NCBI GenBank assembly: GCA_020736575.1
Contig: JAGPYM010000010.1
Coordinates: 186,001-250,000 of the forward strand
DNA length: 64,000 bases
From: Thelonectria olida
Taxonomy: Eukaryota > Ascomycota > Sordariomycetes > Hypocreales > Nectriaceae
Reading direction: 5' to 3'
Shown: piece by piece, positions 34,210 to 45,792 of the stretch
Numbering within the stretch: the stretch's first letter is position 1
How the letters are laid out: each line of letters begins with the position of its first letter
Translations under genes and position numbers: made by a program
Notes under the pieces: generated by a model
What the model was told of the DNA's origin: nothing
The model's database searches: none
Seen by the model: only the letters and a program-made list of their open reading frames with translations

Positions 34210-34730
34210 CTCACGTCTCGACCCCTTCTTTGTCCCTTTTTTCTTCTCCTCCTCCTCCACTCTCTCCTCCTTCTCATTCATCATCTCGCTTTCTTGCTCC
34301 CTTTTCATTTCTTTGCTTTGCTTCCTCTCCTTCGACGCCTTCGACACAGTGTCTTCTCGAAACAACCAACCCTGGCACGAAACCCTGGTCTGCTACTGCT
34401 GCGCGTACGAACACAGCACAAACAGTCAGCGTCAGCTTCTTCCTTCTTCCCTCCTGGAATCAACCCATTGCCTCGACGATCGTCGCCGTTTTGCGCCCTG
34501 ACCAGCGACCACCAGCGCCGTCCATTTAGTCCAAACCCCCAGTCCATTGTCCGTCCGTTCAGGTGCTTTTTCAACTGCGCTCTGCTACTCGCTACTCTTC
34601 TCCGTCTCCGGCTTAATTCCCTCCGCCCCAAATCTCCCTCGCCCACGAACCAACAGCCAACCCTTTCTCTCTCTCTTCTACCTTCTCCATCCATCCGTTC
34701 GTCGCTACCGCCAAATCGTCCGCTCTCCGC
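34210..34730 (+). promoter_or_regulatory. pyrimidine-rich leader
   Basis: Long C/T-dominated sequence with repeated CTCCTCCTC and TCTCTC runs immediately before the gene at 34891/35376. Such tracts mark core promoters and long 5' leaders of well-expressed fungal genes. Exact transcription start is not visible. Confidence 0.5.
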
Positions 34731-34890
34731 GCCGCCGCAAAACCAAGACCAATTCCAAATTTCTCGACGAAGAAACCACCCCCCGTGACTTTAATACTAC
34801 GCTGCCTGCCGCTGCGCAAAAGCTGGTCGTTCAACCGAGTTTCAAGTCGTATCCACTCGAGCTCTTTTTCCTTCTTACGTCGTATTCGTC

Positions 34891-35804
34891 ATGCCTGCTT
34901 CTCTAGATTCTTCCCGGCCCATCATGGCCCCTTCGGTACGTCTGACACACCACCATCATCATTGCTTCTGCTATTACACCTCCTGTTCCCCCATTTCCCA
35001 ATTGCCACGCGCACATCGCTGCCTCTCCGACTCCCGTTTACTTGACCCTCGTTTGTTATTCGTCACATTTCCTTGTCTGCCTCTTATTTCTGCTCCTCCA
35101 CCTGTTACTCCTGAATAGACAAACGTCATATTCTTTGTTTCCCCTGCCCAGCCCTGTCCGTCCCGGTCTTCCCCTTGTCCGCCCCAACATCCGGCAACAG
35201 CTCCATTTTCTCGTTGTTTCTGCTTGTTCGTATTGTCCCGTTTGCTTGATCTACATCTTGTTACCTCTTACAATTGTTTCTCTGCAATTTCCTCTTTTCC
35301 TGTTTTCCTCTTCACCATTAGACACATCCGTTTTAGTCTCCAATTTCCACCACCTCTCAAGCCTCACCTGACAAAATGGCCCAACCACTCCCCACTCCTC
35401 CTCCCAAGGCTGCGACCTCTCCTGATCGCAAAGCCCAACAACCTCAATCACAGCAGTCGCAGCAACCTCCTGCTAACAACATTCCTCCCACAAAGGCCCG
35501 AAACTCTGTACGATTCAGTACCTACAGCATGGCGCCCTCCTTCACTCCCACGGTCCAGACCGACAACTCTGCCCACGCCGAGATCCGCGACATCGCTACT
35601 GGCCTTGATCGCATGGAGAACAAGGCTCTTACTTCCCAGCGCGTTGTCCTCACCGATGAGAAGTCCGACACCATGAGCAAGCTTGCTCTCGGCGCAAAGC
35701 TCGAGCGTGCTCTTGACCGCAGGATGAGCGGCCAAGACGCCGTGATGCGACCCCGTGGAAAGAGTCTTCTCAACGAAAAGCTCAGCGAGAAGCACATGGA
35801 CTAA
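34891..35804 (+). CDS. small conserved-looking protein of unknown function
   Basis: The certain part is the frame 35376-35804 (142 residues): a Pro/Gln-rich N terminus, then R-N-S-V-R-F-S-T-Y-S, and a charged helical region with D-I-A-T-G-L-D-R-M-E-N-K-A-L-T-S and K-L-A-L-G-A-K-L-E-R-A-L-D-R-R-M-S-G. A better gene model adds an upstream exon, 34891-34935 (15 codons), spliced over a 402-nt GT-AG intron to 35337, which keeps the frame open through 13 more codons into the ATG at 35376, giving 170 residues. Without it, 35376 would be the start. Codon use is strongly biased to C-ending codons, suggesting good expression. I do not recognise a domain. Confidence 0.7.
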
Positions 35805-37377
35805 ATGTTACACCCCAAACCAACGCAATTACGCCCATTGAAGAAAAGCTACGACTTTTTGCGCAAGAATGCATGATCAGGTGGTTGTGGCACGTCAGAG
35901 GAGGTTATCGCATTACACCATGAAATCATTCAACATTGTCATCATCGGGAGGAACAACAGCAGGACAAGAGTCGATGACACGTTGCGTCGTATTCACGAC
36001 TTCCCATGCGCCTCCCGGCTTTGCACACGACATGACAGACAAACAAACCCACTGCAGTACATATGCGCTCAAGGATACCCGAACTGCTAGGGATTGAAAT
36101 TCTTACATTTTTTCTTACGTTACTATGTTCATTAATGGAGGGAGGCCATGTTGCTTTTTACCTGTCATTTTTTTATTTTATCATCATCAATTGGAGAGTT
36201 AGGCTGTCCGAGTATAAGGGAATCTTATGGAATTGTGCGTTGCCAACTACAGGTCTGAAGAAGATGCGTGTGGAACACGAAGGGAAGAGCGATGTTTTAA
36301 TGTGTGTTTAATTTCCTGCAATTCCGACAAAGGATAAGAAGGCGTCGTCTGAATGAAGAAAGAGTCAAAACAAACCCCAATCTTCACTTTTCAATCACTT
36401 AGCTGTCGTGTTATGGGTCTTGGTCTCCTTTGTTTGTAAGTCTACGATACACGAGGGTTGGGGTAAGGAAAGAGAAAGTAGAGTGTACAATATTCAAAAC
36501 ATGTGCGATGATCGAGCTTCCTTCTACAGCAGACTACATGGGAATGATGAGTGTTGGTATCATCAGTCTTGCATTTGAGATGCCCATGTCTGGAAGAATG
36601 AGCTTCTTTCGTGCCAAGCTTACGATAGCAAATCGCAAAGGTCAGCAGTAATCGAGAGATTGTTTTCGCGTTTCCGCTCTGTCGCCTTCCATGATGGAAG
36701 ATCCAAAGCAAAGGCAAAATTTCCATAACGAAGATGGAACAAGGGCCTGTAACACAAGTGAAGTGAGCGTGTAGGAAAGGGCTTGCAAAGTGTATACGCA
36801 ACTCTGTGATTCTATGTGAGCATATATCGTACCTATGTAAACGACACTCGGGACAAAGCGTAGCGTATAAAGCTCGAACGGTATGTAGAGGGCATTCGAT
36901 CTACCGAACGAGAAGCCCATGCCCAGGCTCGCATTTCCAAATACTGTATGTACATCATGCAGTGAGGAATATAACGGCAAAGCCACCTTCAAACGAAATC
37001 AAGAAACTCCAATTAATGTGACATGCAGCGTCCGACCGTTAACATACATTTGCCCTCCTGCGTGAGTATTCGTGCCACCACCCAGCCGTCTTCTGGGACA
37101 ACGGAAATCAACTGCTCCTTTTTGCGCTCGTGTCTGACCTCTAGAGCCGTGCTTCAAGCAAGTAAATGCCCTCTTCCACGCTGTAACCATATCGTCTCTA
37201 CCAATCCTTATCATCCAGGTATATCGACGCTGAAAGAATGCCACTCCCTTTCTTGGTATGTATGTAGCACATGCCCAACTCTCCAAGTGTTCGTCACACA
37301 TTTCCAGATCCTCTTGGCGAACCGACGCGAATCCCCTGTCCGCATTGACTTTGAACATCCTCACCTCAGTCGTCCTC
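35805..37377. other. convergent intergenic, 1.6 kb
   Basis: Long 3' flanks of the small protein gene (+) and of sec72 (-). No gene supported. Confidence 0.55.
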
Positions 37378-37989
37378 TCAAGCCTCCTGGGCCTTTTCAA
37401 GCTTCTCCTCGATGTCCTTCAACAGCGACTGCAAATCTGCCTCCTCACCCTCAACCTCCAACCCCCTCTTGACCCAATCTCTCGCCTCCTCCAACCGTCC
37501 CATCTCCACCAAACACCGGCCCCGGCGCCACCAGCCCTTCGCATTGCCCACCCACCGCGCCTCCACGCTCGCATGCGCATCCACGCTGCCCTCGGCCCAG
37601 TTCTGCAGCGCCATGTGCGCCTGCGCGCGATTCGCCAGCAGGCCCGACACCTCCTCGCGCACGAGCGCCGCGGGCTCCCACATGGGCCGCGTCAGGGCCA
37701 TCTGGATGCCCAGCGAGTAGAACTTGATGGCGTCGGCGTACTTGCCCTTGCGGTACTCGCCGTTGCCCGAGTCGCGCAGCTTGGTGACGTTTGCGGTGCG
37801 CTTGGGGTTGACGGGGATAGGGGCGGGCGGCGCGCCGCTAGGGGTTTCGAGGCCGGTGATGGAGCGGTGCAGAGTGTTGAGCTGTTCGAGCTCGGCAGCG
37901 AGGGCGCGCGAGGGGCTGTGGGAGGTGACGGCTTTGGTCTGGGGGTCGACCTGCAGCGAGAGCAGGTCGAAGTGGGTGAGGTCTGACAT
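37378..37989 (-). CDS. sec72: Sec72-like subunit of the ER Sec63 translocation complex
   Basis: Intronless, 203 residues from the ATG at 37989; the open frame continues upstream but that part looks untranslated. TPR-type helices carry the conserved blocks L-R-D-S-G-N-x(2)-Y-R-K-G-K-Y-A-D-A-I, L-G-I-Q-M-A-L-T-R-P-x-W-E-P, L-L-A-N-R-A-Q-A-H-M-A-L, and G-W-W-R-R-G-R-C-L-V-E-M-G-R-L-E-E-A, which are diagnostic of fungal Sec72. In yeast Sec72 sits on the cytosolic face of the Sec62/63/71/72 complex and docks Hsp70/ribosome-associated factors for post-translational import into the ER. Length fits the family. No membrane segment, as expected, since Sec71 anchors it. Confidence 0.93.
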   Translation of the reverse strand: MSDLTHFDLLSLQVDPQTKAVTSHSPSRALAAELEQLNTLHRSITGLETPSGAPPAPIPVNPKRTANVTKLRDSGNGEYRKGKYADAIKFYSLGIQMALTRPMWEPAALVREEVSGLLANRAQAHMALQNWAEGSVDAHASVEARWVGNAKGWWRRGRCLVEMGRLEEARDWVKRGLEVEGEEADLQSLLKDIEEKLEKAQEA

Positions 37990-39320
37990 GTTGGATGGTT
38001 TGCGACGGGATATTGAATTGCGGTTGTCGATGTGGTGATTGAGTGCTTGTTGTATCAAATTGAGATGACCTCTATTGGGTAGTGAAAGGTACTGCCGTGC
38101 AGGGAGTAAAGAAGGTATAGAGAGCTGCGCGCTTGGAGGTCTGTAAAGCCAAAACGAAGATGTGGTCTGGACAAAGGAAGTGGATGGATGTCGTGTAAGT
38201 GGGAAGGACACCTCACATGAAATTACAGTTATCTTATCTTATCGGCACATGACATGCCTACTCGAATGCGACTACCCTAGAGGATTTTAGCAACCAGCAA
38301 CTGAAAGCAATGAACGTAGATGTAGTCTCTATGCCAATTCTATTATGGATTATTCGCATATAAAATCTGTCTTACCTTATAATGGATTTGTAATCTCCAT
38401 AAGTGGAGATAAGTTATGATATGTTGAGAATGTGTTAAAGATGGGTGTCTACCTATATGGCTCTTGACTAATGTGAGTGCACAACGATCTCGCCAACACA
38501 AGCAGTAGAAAGAGTTGAGACTAGGACAATAACCAGCCAAACAATGAAGAAGCTTACAGCTGCCATCAAATGACGAGCATATGGACTGAAACACATATTC
38601 AGCCCTATCGTGATTGACACAATGCCTACACTTCTAACCAATAAGGTTGGTCGCCTATTGACGTCAGGCCTATGGCAACGACAAGTTCACACAAAACACA
38701 AACAAACGACACAGAATCTCTTGCAAAAACATTCAAATCATAAAACGTCGTCCAAGGTCTGGTACCTAGTTTCATTCAAAAACAAAAATACCATTCCTTT
38801 TTCTACTCCTGCCTACCTAGTGCAAATGCTAGACCCTGTCCCGTTCCGGGGGCGTAACACGATCAACCCATTTCACCCATTGATATATCTTTTCTCGCTG
38901 AGATGACTGGCGTCCTAAGACGGGTTGAAACCTCGAGAGAGAAAGGAATGAAAACCATTGCCCAAAAGACCAAGTCCAAGTTCCCTTGTGTTGTCGTCAA
39001 ACACGTAATCCGCCATCCAAAAACGACCACACATCATATACTCGTCTCATCCTTATGCATAGAGTTAACTAATTCATCATGAGGTTGATTTGGGTTCTTC
39101 CGTGCTTTATTCTTTTGTGGGGGGAATGGTGCCGACGACGGGATCTTCATTTAGAACATTTTTGGGAAATAGCCCATCCACTTTCCTCGAGCCGCCCTTG
39201 CCATCACTCAGCAAATCAAGTAATCCCTGTGAACCGCCGCGCCAATCTAATGAAACGCACGAGAAATCGATAGACAATGCGAAGTTACCATGACCGGTCA
39301 AAAGTCAGGGAATGGCAAAC
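37990..39320. other. intergenic between sec72 promoter and the L16 gene 3' end
   Basis: No supported gene in 1.3 kb. The sec72 leader is immediately upstream of 37989 on the minus strand. Confidence 0.55.
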
Positions 39321-40389
39321 TTAGTAGCCATAAGCCGCAAGGGCCTTCGCAGTCTCCTTCTTGGTGCCGGCGTTCTTCTTCGCCTCGGACAGTTGTCGGG
39401 CGGCAACCTTCTTGCGCTCGTAGTAGGCGGAAGCCTTGGTCTTTCTTCGCTCCTCCAGACTGTTCAACAGTTAGTAACTGTCCCACAACTTCCACACAAA
39501 AGTCAATACATACCGGGCAACAACATCCTGGTACTTCCAGCCAACCTCATGGCTGAGACGGCCGACGGTGCAGTACTTGCGACCGGGCTGGAGACGGAGA
39601 ACTCGGAGAGCCTGGGGAACGACCATCTTCTTCTTCTTGTCGTAGGGAGGGGGGACACCCTCGAAGACCTTGAGGCGCTCGAGAGCGGCGGCACCACGAG
39701 CGGTCTTGTGGGGGATCATGCCACGGACGGCCTTGTAGAAGATTCGGGAGGGGGCACGGAAGTGGAAGGGACCTGTCATGTGGTCAACGGTCATGATCTC
39801 AGAAACCATGATGGAACGGAATCGGCTCACCTCCGCGGGTGGGGTTGTAACGGGTCATCTTTCGCAGGTAGGCGTGGTACTTGACTGTTCGCAATCGTCA
39901 GTGATCATGTTTGTCGTGTCGAGGACATCCGTTGTGGTTGAATAGACGGTCGTCCACAAGTCGGAATCTCGTGGGGGAAACGTACGCTTCGCGCGGAAGA
40001 ACTCGCCAGAGATGTTGAGCGCCTCACAGCGAACGACAACGATCTTCTGACCGCTAAGGAGCTGCTTGGCGACAATGCTGGCAAGTCGGCCAAGGAGATG
40101 GCCCTTGCCATCGATGACGACCTGTAGAAGGAGACCTGGTTAGCCATGATGTGTTTTATGAATGCACACACACAATTCCCGAGACCGCCAGACAAGTCGA
40201 CACTTTCGCAGACAATAAGAAACGGGCGCTGTGTTGTCCTGAGACCCAAGCTTCCCAATTCCAACCAGCGCCCACATCTCATTCTTTCCAAAAAGCCCTC
40301 GTCTCTGTCCCGGCCACCGTCATGGCTTGTTGTGTGCGTGTGTATGTGCGCGGGTAGGATATACTCACAACCGGCTCGAACGTCGACAT
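39321..40389 (-). CDS. rpl16: 60S ribosomal protein L16 (uL13 / L13A)
   Basis: Five exons: 40389-40369, 40121-39986, 39884-39831, 39772-39514 and 39459-39321; 202 residues, exactly the family size. Introns are 247, 101, 58 and 54 nt, all GT-AG; the first exon codes only seven residues (M-S-T-F-E-P-V) and the long first intron is typical of fungal ribosomal protein genes. Seen: [37 protein letters not shown], and the C-terminal Lys/Ala-rich tail ending A-A-Y-G-Y. It is a structural component of the large ribosomal subunit near the exit of domain II/VI rRNA. Confidence 0.97.
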
Positions 40390-41253
40390 CGTACCGTCTT
40401 CTGGGGGAATTAGAAGAAAAGGAAAGTGGCAGCTGGCGACGGCAAAGAGACAACGATCCTCGAACCTGGCCGGTGAAGATCTGTTTCCTGTGCTGCTGGG
40501 GTTAGTCGTCCCTCGAGGGTGTTGGGTGGAAGTAGTCGCGATAGTGGTTGATGGGCGAAAAATCCAAGGACCGCTTGAGGGCTCGTTGTGCCTTTGGTAG
40601 AAAGCACACTAGCCGTATGGGGCAAAGGCTTGAATTGGTGCAAGCGAAGAGGGCTGGTTTGTCGAAGATGCTTAGGGTTCAGAAACCTAGAGAAAGTGGG
40701 CCGATGATTTGCCGGGGTAAGGTGCGCTCACAGAATTCTGAGTCAGTGGTGTGCAATCACATGATTGCGAAGACGTCCATGATCATGAGTCAGCAAGATC
40801 TGGTGGGCTTGTGGTTAGGTCTCCTGAGACCAACAACTCCATGAACACCTGAGCCATCATGGCGACATCATGTCAACAAACTGACGATAGCTTGAGTGGA
40901 GTGGAAGAAGTATTCGTTCCAATTGATCAACTCGACAACACCCACATGATTTTTTTCAATCTCTCGAGCGAATTCTATTGGTCATGGTTCTCGTCAAGGG
41001 CGTGAAGTCTGCTTTCTATTGTACAACTTGATGTTTCCTCTATGCTTGAATGTAATACCAAATATGGTGTCGAGATGCCTTCTATCCTCACCTCGACGGG
41101 ATTAAACGATCTGATGTGAATATCTGGGCCAGATGAGTCTCGCTTCGCGGCCCTGTCAGACATGACTCCTGAACCCCGCACGAATATGTAAACGAATAAT
41201 CAAACAAATGAAGAAGAAGAAAAGGGAAGCGTGTCGATGCTAGGATATTAAAG
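40390..41253. other. promoter region of L16 and 3' flank of the BAG gene
   Basis: No gene supported; short frames only. Confidence 0.55.
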
Positions 41254-42351
41254 TTAGGGGCCCTTGGCAATGTCCATTCTCTTCAGAGTCGCCTGAACAT
41301 GTTGGACCAGCTCTTTTCGCCTCGTGCGAACCTCAGGGATTCCTTCACTGTCCACGCCGTCCAACTTGAGTATAATCTGCTGCATAACGGTCTCTGATAG
41401 TTTTCGGTGTTCTTCCTCACGCTTCTTGGAGTCGGGAGGGGTCGAGGCGCAGTACTGGTCGCATAGGGGCAACCACTTGGTATTAAACTCAGACGCCAGT
41501 TCGTGCAGCACCTTCATCGGACCAGTGAGAGTTGACGGATCGACGGGAGATTTGGGAGATGCGAGAGTCGAGGTGCTGGTGCGGGGGCTGCTCGAAGCAG
41601 CTGAGCTTCCAGTATCGCCCTTTTTCTTTCCCGAGCGCTTCTTCTTGCCCTTCTTGGTCTTCGGCTTGCTCTCCCTCTCGGGTGCGTCGACAATGACCAT
41701 CTCCTCGGAAGAAGGACTGCTAGTTTCCTCGATCTCCGACAACACAGCCATCAATTCGCTGTTGTTCTTGACACCATACTCTCGAACGGGTGCTTCGGGG
41801 TCCTTCAGTTGTCGACCCTTGTAGATGAGCTTAATGCGACGGGCTGTTCGAGAAGGGAGATCCATCATGAGTGCAGCGCGCTGCTTGACATCTGTCACTT
41901 GGAGCTTCCCATCTCCAATTGAGTAGGCAGGGAAGTGAGCAGGATATGTCACGCCCTTATTTTTAATCAGGAGAATGTCGTCTTCAGGATCTGGTGGCGC
42001 GGCCGAATGCGGGCGGGCATAATATTGATCGGGCACGGTGTCCAAATCTTGGGAGGTAATGTAGCTGAAGTCTTCATCGGTGACGGCGGGCGCTCCGCCC
42101 GACATGCTGCTGTAGGGGGAGAGCGGCTCGCGACCGAGGGACCAGCCATATCTTCTCGACATTGTTAAGGGCACGGCGAGGAGGACAGCGGCGACACTGT
42201 AGACGATGGTAGGGTTGACACCAAGACTTTCTGAGATGTAGCCGTTGGAGTCTTGGAGGACGGTGGAGAGATTAGCCAGCGCCCCGTTGAGATAGGACGT
42301 GACGTTTTGTAAGGCACCTGGGGATGCCACGATTTCCTGGCTTGAATCCAC
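41254..42351 (-). CDS. BAG-domain Hsp70 co-chaperone with ubiquitin-like domain; 5' end unresolved
   Basis: The open frame codes up to 365 residues. Order: a hydrophobic segment around V-Y-S-V-A-A-V-L-L-A-V-P-L (about 50-62), Y-S-S-M and D-E-D-F-S-Y-I-T-S-Q-D-L motifs, a ubiquitin-like domain (about 125-212, with L-I-Y-K-G-R-Q-L-K-D), a Lys-rich G-K-K-K-R-S-G-K-K-K linker, and a C-terminal BAG domain (about 275-360). This is the fungal Snl1/Bag102-like layout: a nucleotide-exchange factor for Hsp70, probably anchored in ER or nuclear membrane. No ATG is present in frame before residue 64 (42162), after the membrane segment; the first codon of the listed span is GTG. The real start is therefore either at 42162 without the anchor, or in an upstream exon (see findings). 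Confidence 0.85.
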   Translation of the reverse strand: MDSSQEIVASPGALQNVTSYLNGALANLSTVLQDSNGYISESLGVNPTIVYSVAAVLLAVPLTMSRRYGWSLGREPLSPYSSMSGGAPAVTDEDFSYITSQDLDTVPDQYYARPHSAAPPDPEDDILLIKNKGVTYPAHFPAYSIGDGKLQVTDVKQRAALMMDLPSRTARRIKLIYKGRQLKDPEAPVREYGVKNNSELMAVLSEIEETSSPSSEEMVIVDAPERESKPKTKKGKKKRSGKKKGDTGSSAASSSPRTSTSTLASPKSPVDPSTLTGPMKVLHELASEFNTKWLPLCDQYCASTPPDSKKREEEHRKLSETVMQQIILKLDGVDSEGIPEVRTRRKELVQHVQATLKRMDIAKGP

Positions 42352-45245
42352 CTTGTCGACGGTTCTAAGATGACCCCGGAAGAGGACACCTTAGAGCATA
42401 GGAAGATGAAGTGTCGAGGCGGAGGGAGGGGGAGAGGGGAAGGAAGAGTCGGCGCGGAGGGGCGGGAGGGGTCGGTCGGTCGGTCGAGGGTGGTGAGGGT
42501 GAGATGCAGCCAAGGTGCAGCAAAGGTCTGCAGATGTGGGCGGCGCGATGCCTTCTGACCAGTGAGTATCGAAGCGAGGCAATGGGCTGATGTGGACCGA
42601 GAGGACGACAGGTGCAACGACGACAAACGGGTGGCGGCAGCGAATGGCGATCACGTCCCCTTGAGCGCAGGATGACCTGGTTATTCCTGGCTGTCGACGA
42701 CCAAGTTGAGGCTGACGGGAATGATTGAATGAGTTGGCAGCGGGGTTGAAAAAGGGTCCAGAAAGTCAAGATCGTCGCGCAAAAGAGGATTTGGAGATGT
42801 ATGCCCGTAAAAAAGTTAGCACGTACTCCCTAAATTGGCGTCGGGTTCCCGGGGTTGTTCCTGGGGCAGTGCCGCTTTTAGCCTACCTACCCTACGACAT
42901 CCCTGAATGACCTCGTGCGCAACAAGTTGACAGCTTAGCTGAAGGAACGGCTTGTGATTTAAGTCGTGTCGATTCATCTTTGCCTTGTATACATGCCATA
43001 TGATGAAATATCTCTCAATATGCAGATGAGAAGTCATGCAACAACTCCATGTGACCATAAGCCTTCAATGCATCCCGGCCCCGTTGCTTCCATTGGCGTC
43101 TGTCACACAAATTGTTGGTCCCGGCAACGCAAGATAGAATTGCAAACCTCGACGTCATAATTAAGGCCAACCTTGTGGTATCGGTTGTAAGTATTAACCA
43201 CTATTCACACCAATTTCTATGCACAACATTAAAGACTATTTGAGTGGTCCAAATGCGAAATGTCCCACACGACCCCTCCAGATTACTGACACAGATGAAC
43301 CTCCAGATTACTGACACAGATGAACAGTAGGATATGATGTTATGGATGTTACAGATTAGGACCAAAGATACTTCGATGATAGGATGATTATCCAAAGCGG
43401 TTGAATATGGCCTCGAAGACTGGTCGAGACTTCCCGCGGCATATCCTTTGCTTCATAAAACTCCAGATGTTGGCACTCATGCCATTCAAGACTCCTTCGT
43501 TCTTATAATTTCCCCTCGAAATCATTGAGGGTAACGAGTTTCACAAGTGGCAATGTGGCGAGAGAACCGATGCTATCTTCGTAGCTACTTTAGGCAGAGT
43601 AGAACTGTTGAAGTTAACGAAGCCGACAACCGTTCTTCTCGCTCCAGGAGATGTAATCAGACAAATTGATACCTATTTCTCAACAAATGTAAAGAGAAGA
43701 GCCTTTCACCTCTGGCCCCAACTATATGTGCGTGGGTCGTTCCACTACCATCAGCTATGCACAACGCGTGTTACTCTCATTCAAGGGCTCTGGTCCCAAA
43801 GTCAATAATAAACATACACCACATGCTGGTGATGCACCTTCATTTCCTGCTCTAGTTAATGGCTTCATCTATCCCCGAAGGGATACGTGTACTGCCTTCT
43901 GTTGGACTAACCTAACAAGGGCGTCTCGCTGCGGTTACCAGGTGCTTCAAACAATATGGCGTGATCTCTCCCCAAGTATCTACTGTCTGGTGTCAAGTAT
44001 CCGCCACGGTTTCACTAAACTCGTGCAACAAACGGGTGTGTTTCATGTCCTCTCGACTCGGCCCCTCATCTGGGGCCGGGAAGGAAAAACGAGGAATTGT
44101 CTTATCTGCGCAGACACTTCAACGAGCGAGTTTATTTTGCGTGGGCTGTGTTGAAGAAGCCCTGTTTAAAGATGCCGCAGTCCAACCCAGAGGCCTCGTG
44201 TTGTTCAGACGGAGTTCGCGATAATGTGCTGACGGAAGCTTAGAGCAGCAATTACGCTAAGCCTTCCCCGTGGAGACACACTTGCGTGTCGGTACATGTA
44301 GTGCATAAAATGCAGTGGGATGAATGCACAGCGTGCAGGGAGTGATGCAATTGGCGAGTTATTAGGCAATTCAGGCTCTATGAGGGCGGGGGAGGCCAGA
44401 AAGTTGCTGATGATTACTGAGAGAACCTGAGAAAGTGGTTCTGGACGTCAGTGACAAAGACAATCGAGGAGTGACAAGGACAGTAGCCAATGCGCAAATA
44501 AAGCAGTGGAAGATACAGGTTCGAGCTGGTAGGATGTTATTGCAATGACCTAGATGCTATTATATAATGATGTAATTTCTCGTATAAGCAGGCAAAGTGC
44601 TGGTTTGCTCACGGCTTCTCCGCTAGGGGGGAGAGATTCCAAAGAATCGGTACTGGAGAATAATCAGCCCGCGGGATGCAACCAAGACGGGTGTCGTCAT
44701 TCAAGAATGCCCAGGAACATGAACTCTATTACTGGCCATTCGCCGTACCATCACGAGCCCTCTCCAATGCAGTTCAAGAGGCCGAGGTTGCCTTACATAA
44801 TCAGCTCGGTAAATGATTCCTCATCCAGGCCTCCCCTCACCACCGGTGCGTTGTGGCATGGCGGCGTCCATGCATGATCGCAAATGCAGATTAGAATATT
44901 AGCGACTAAGCCCAAACAGGCAGTCCGCCCTCTTTGTTGGCTCCTTCCCGCCCCGATGCCGACTTCCCGAATTATTTTTTGATTTTTTTTCTCTTGTCCT
45001 AGAAGCTTCGGCGAATAGATTGCATCATTGTCTCTCATCCCACGATATCCGCCGCGCAAAGACGAAATAACCAATTACAAAGCACCCTCTTCACTCAATT
45101 GCTCCCTTTCGTCACCACAATTCCGTCCCTTCCATTTTCCTAAGCTGCCTAGTTCCCGTAGTTCTTGCGCGATTCTATCTGCAAAAGTATTAATTGCCGC
45201 GCGTGCCAACTCTTCTTTCTTCCTTTCCCTTATTCCACATCACCC
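42352..45245. other. intergenic, 2.9 kb
   Basis: The first 150 bp are the pyrimidine-rich (minus strand) leader of the BAG gene, with a GGTC run at about 42470-42487. Contains a 25-bp tandem duplication (listed separately). Frames around 43700-44220 have no recognisable features. Confidence 0.5.
43276..43325. repeat. 25-bp perfect tandem duplication
   Basis: Two identical copies, 43276-43300 and 43301-43325, beginning ctccagattactg and ending cagatgaac. Probably a recent slippage or unequal-exchange event in non-coding DNA. Confidence 0.9.
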
Positions 45246-45792
45246 ATGAACTTCCTCCGTTCTTTCTTCTCCACTCGATCTCCCAGTCCCGGCGCAATGG
45301 CAGACGCTTCCAAGAAGGTTACCCAGATTATCAACGATAACTCTGTTGGTGAGTTTTACCCCTCCCTCGGATAGGTGCCCATGTCCCGTTGTGTACCCAC
45401 TTACTCGGGGGCGCATATTATTTCTCGTCGTCATTGAATCCGAAGCTGATGATGTGAAATAGTCGTCTTTTCCAAGTCATACTGCCCTTATTGCAGACAG
45501 ACTAAGCAGGCCTTGGACGCCATCGGCGCCGAGTACAAGGCTCTTGAGCTTGACAACCTCTGTGCGTTCCCCATCTCTCTCCAATCTTCCCAAGAAACAG
45601 CCTGCTAACTAACATCCCTCAGCCGACGGCGGTGCCCTCCAGGATGCCATCGAGAGGCTCACCGGCCAGCGCACTGTCCCCAACACTTTCATTAACCAAA
45701 AGTCCATCGGCGGCAACTCCGACTTGCAGGGCCTTCTTAGGTCCGGCGAGCTCAAGACTCTGCTCGCCGACGCCGGTGCCCTTGCCGCGTAA
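45246..45792 (+). CDS. dithiol glutaredoxin
   Basis: Three exons: 45246-45348, 45463-45561 and 45623-45792; 123 residues, introns 114 and 61 nt. Active site C-P-Y-C at 42-45 after V-V-V-F-S-K-S-Y, the T-V-P-N-T-F-I cis-Pro loop and the G-G-N-S-D-L glutathione-binding motif are complete. It reduces protein disulfides and glutathione-mixed disulfides. Two in-frame ATGs exist: 45246, which adds M-N-F-L-R-S-F-F-S-T-R-S-P (a basic, Ser/Phe-rich leader resembling a mitochondrial presequence), and 45297, which gives a cytosolic 106-residue form, the usual Grx length. It is convergent with AIM18. Confidence 0.93.

Larger units (their letters stand above)
30631..34890. other. gene-poor interval, 4.3 kb
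   Basis: No supported gene. Includes a GT-rich microsatellite (about 33204-33246) and, from about 34200, the pyrimidine-rich leader of the next gene. Open frames here have no recognisable domains. Confidence 0.5.

Noticed and set aside
37258..37986. 242-codon plus-strand open frame
   Set aside because: Antisense to sec72, whose TPR motifs are diagnostic.
41254..42351. Start of the BAG protein at the first codon of the open span
   Set aside because: That codon is GTG; nothing suggests it initiates, so I left the 5' end open.
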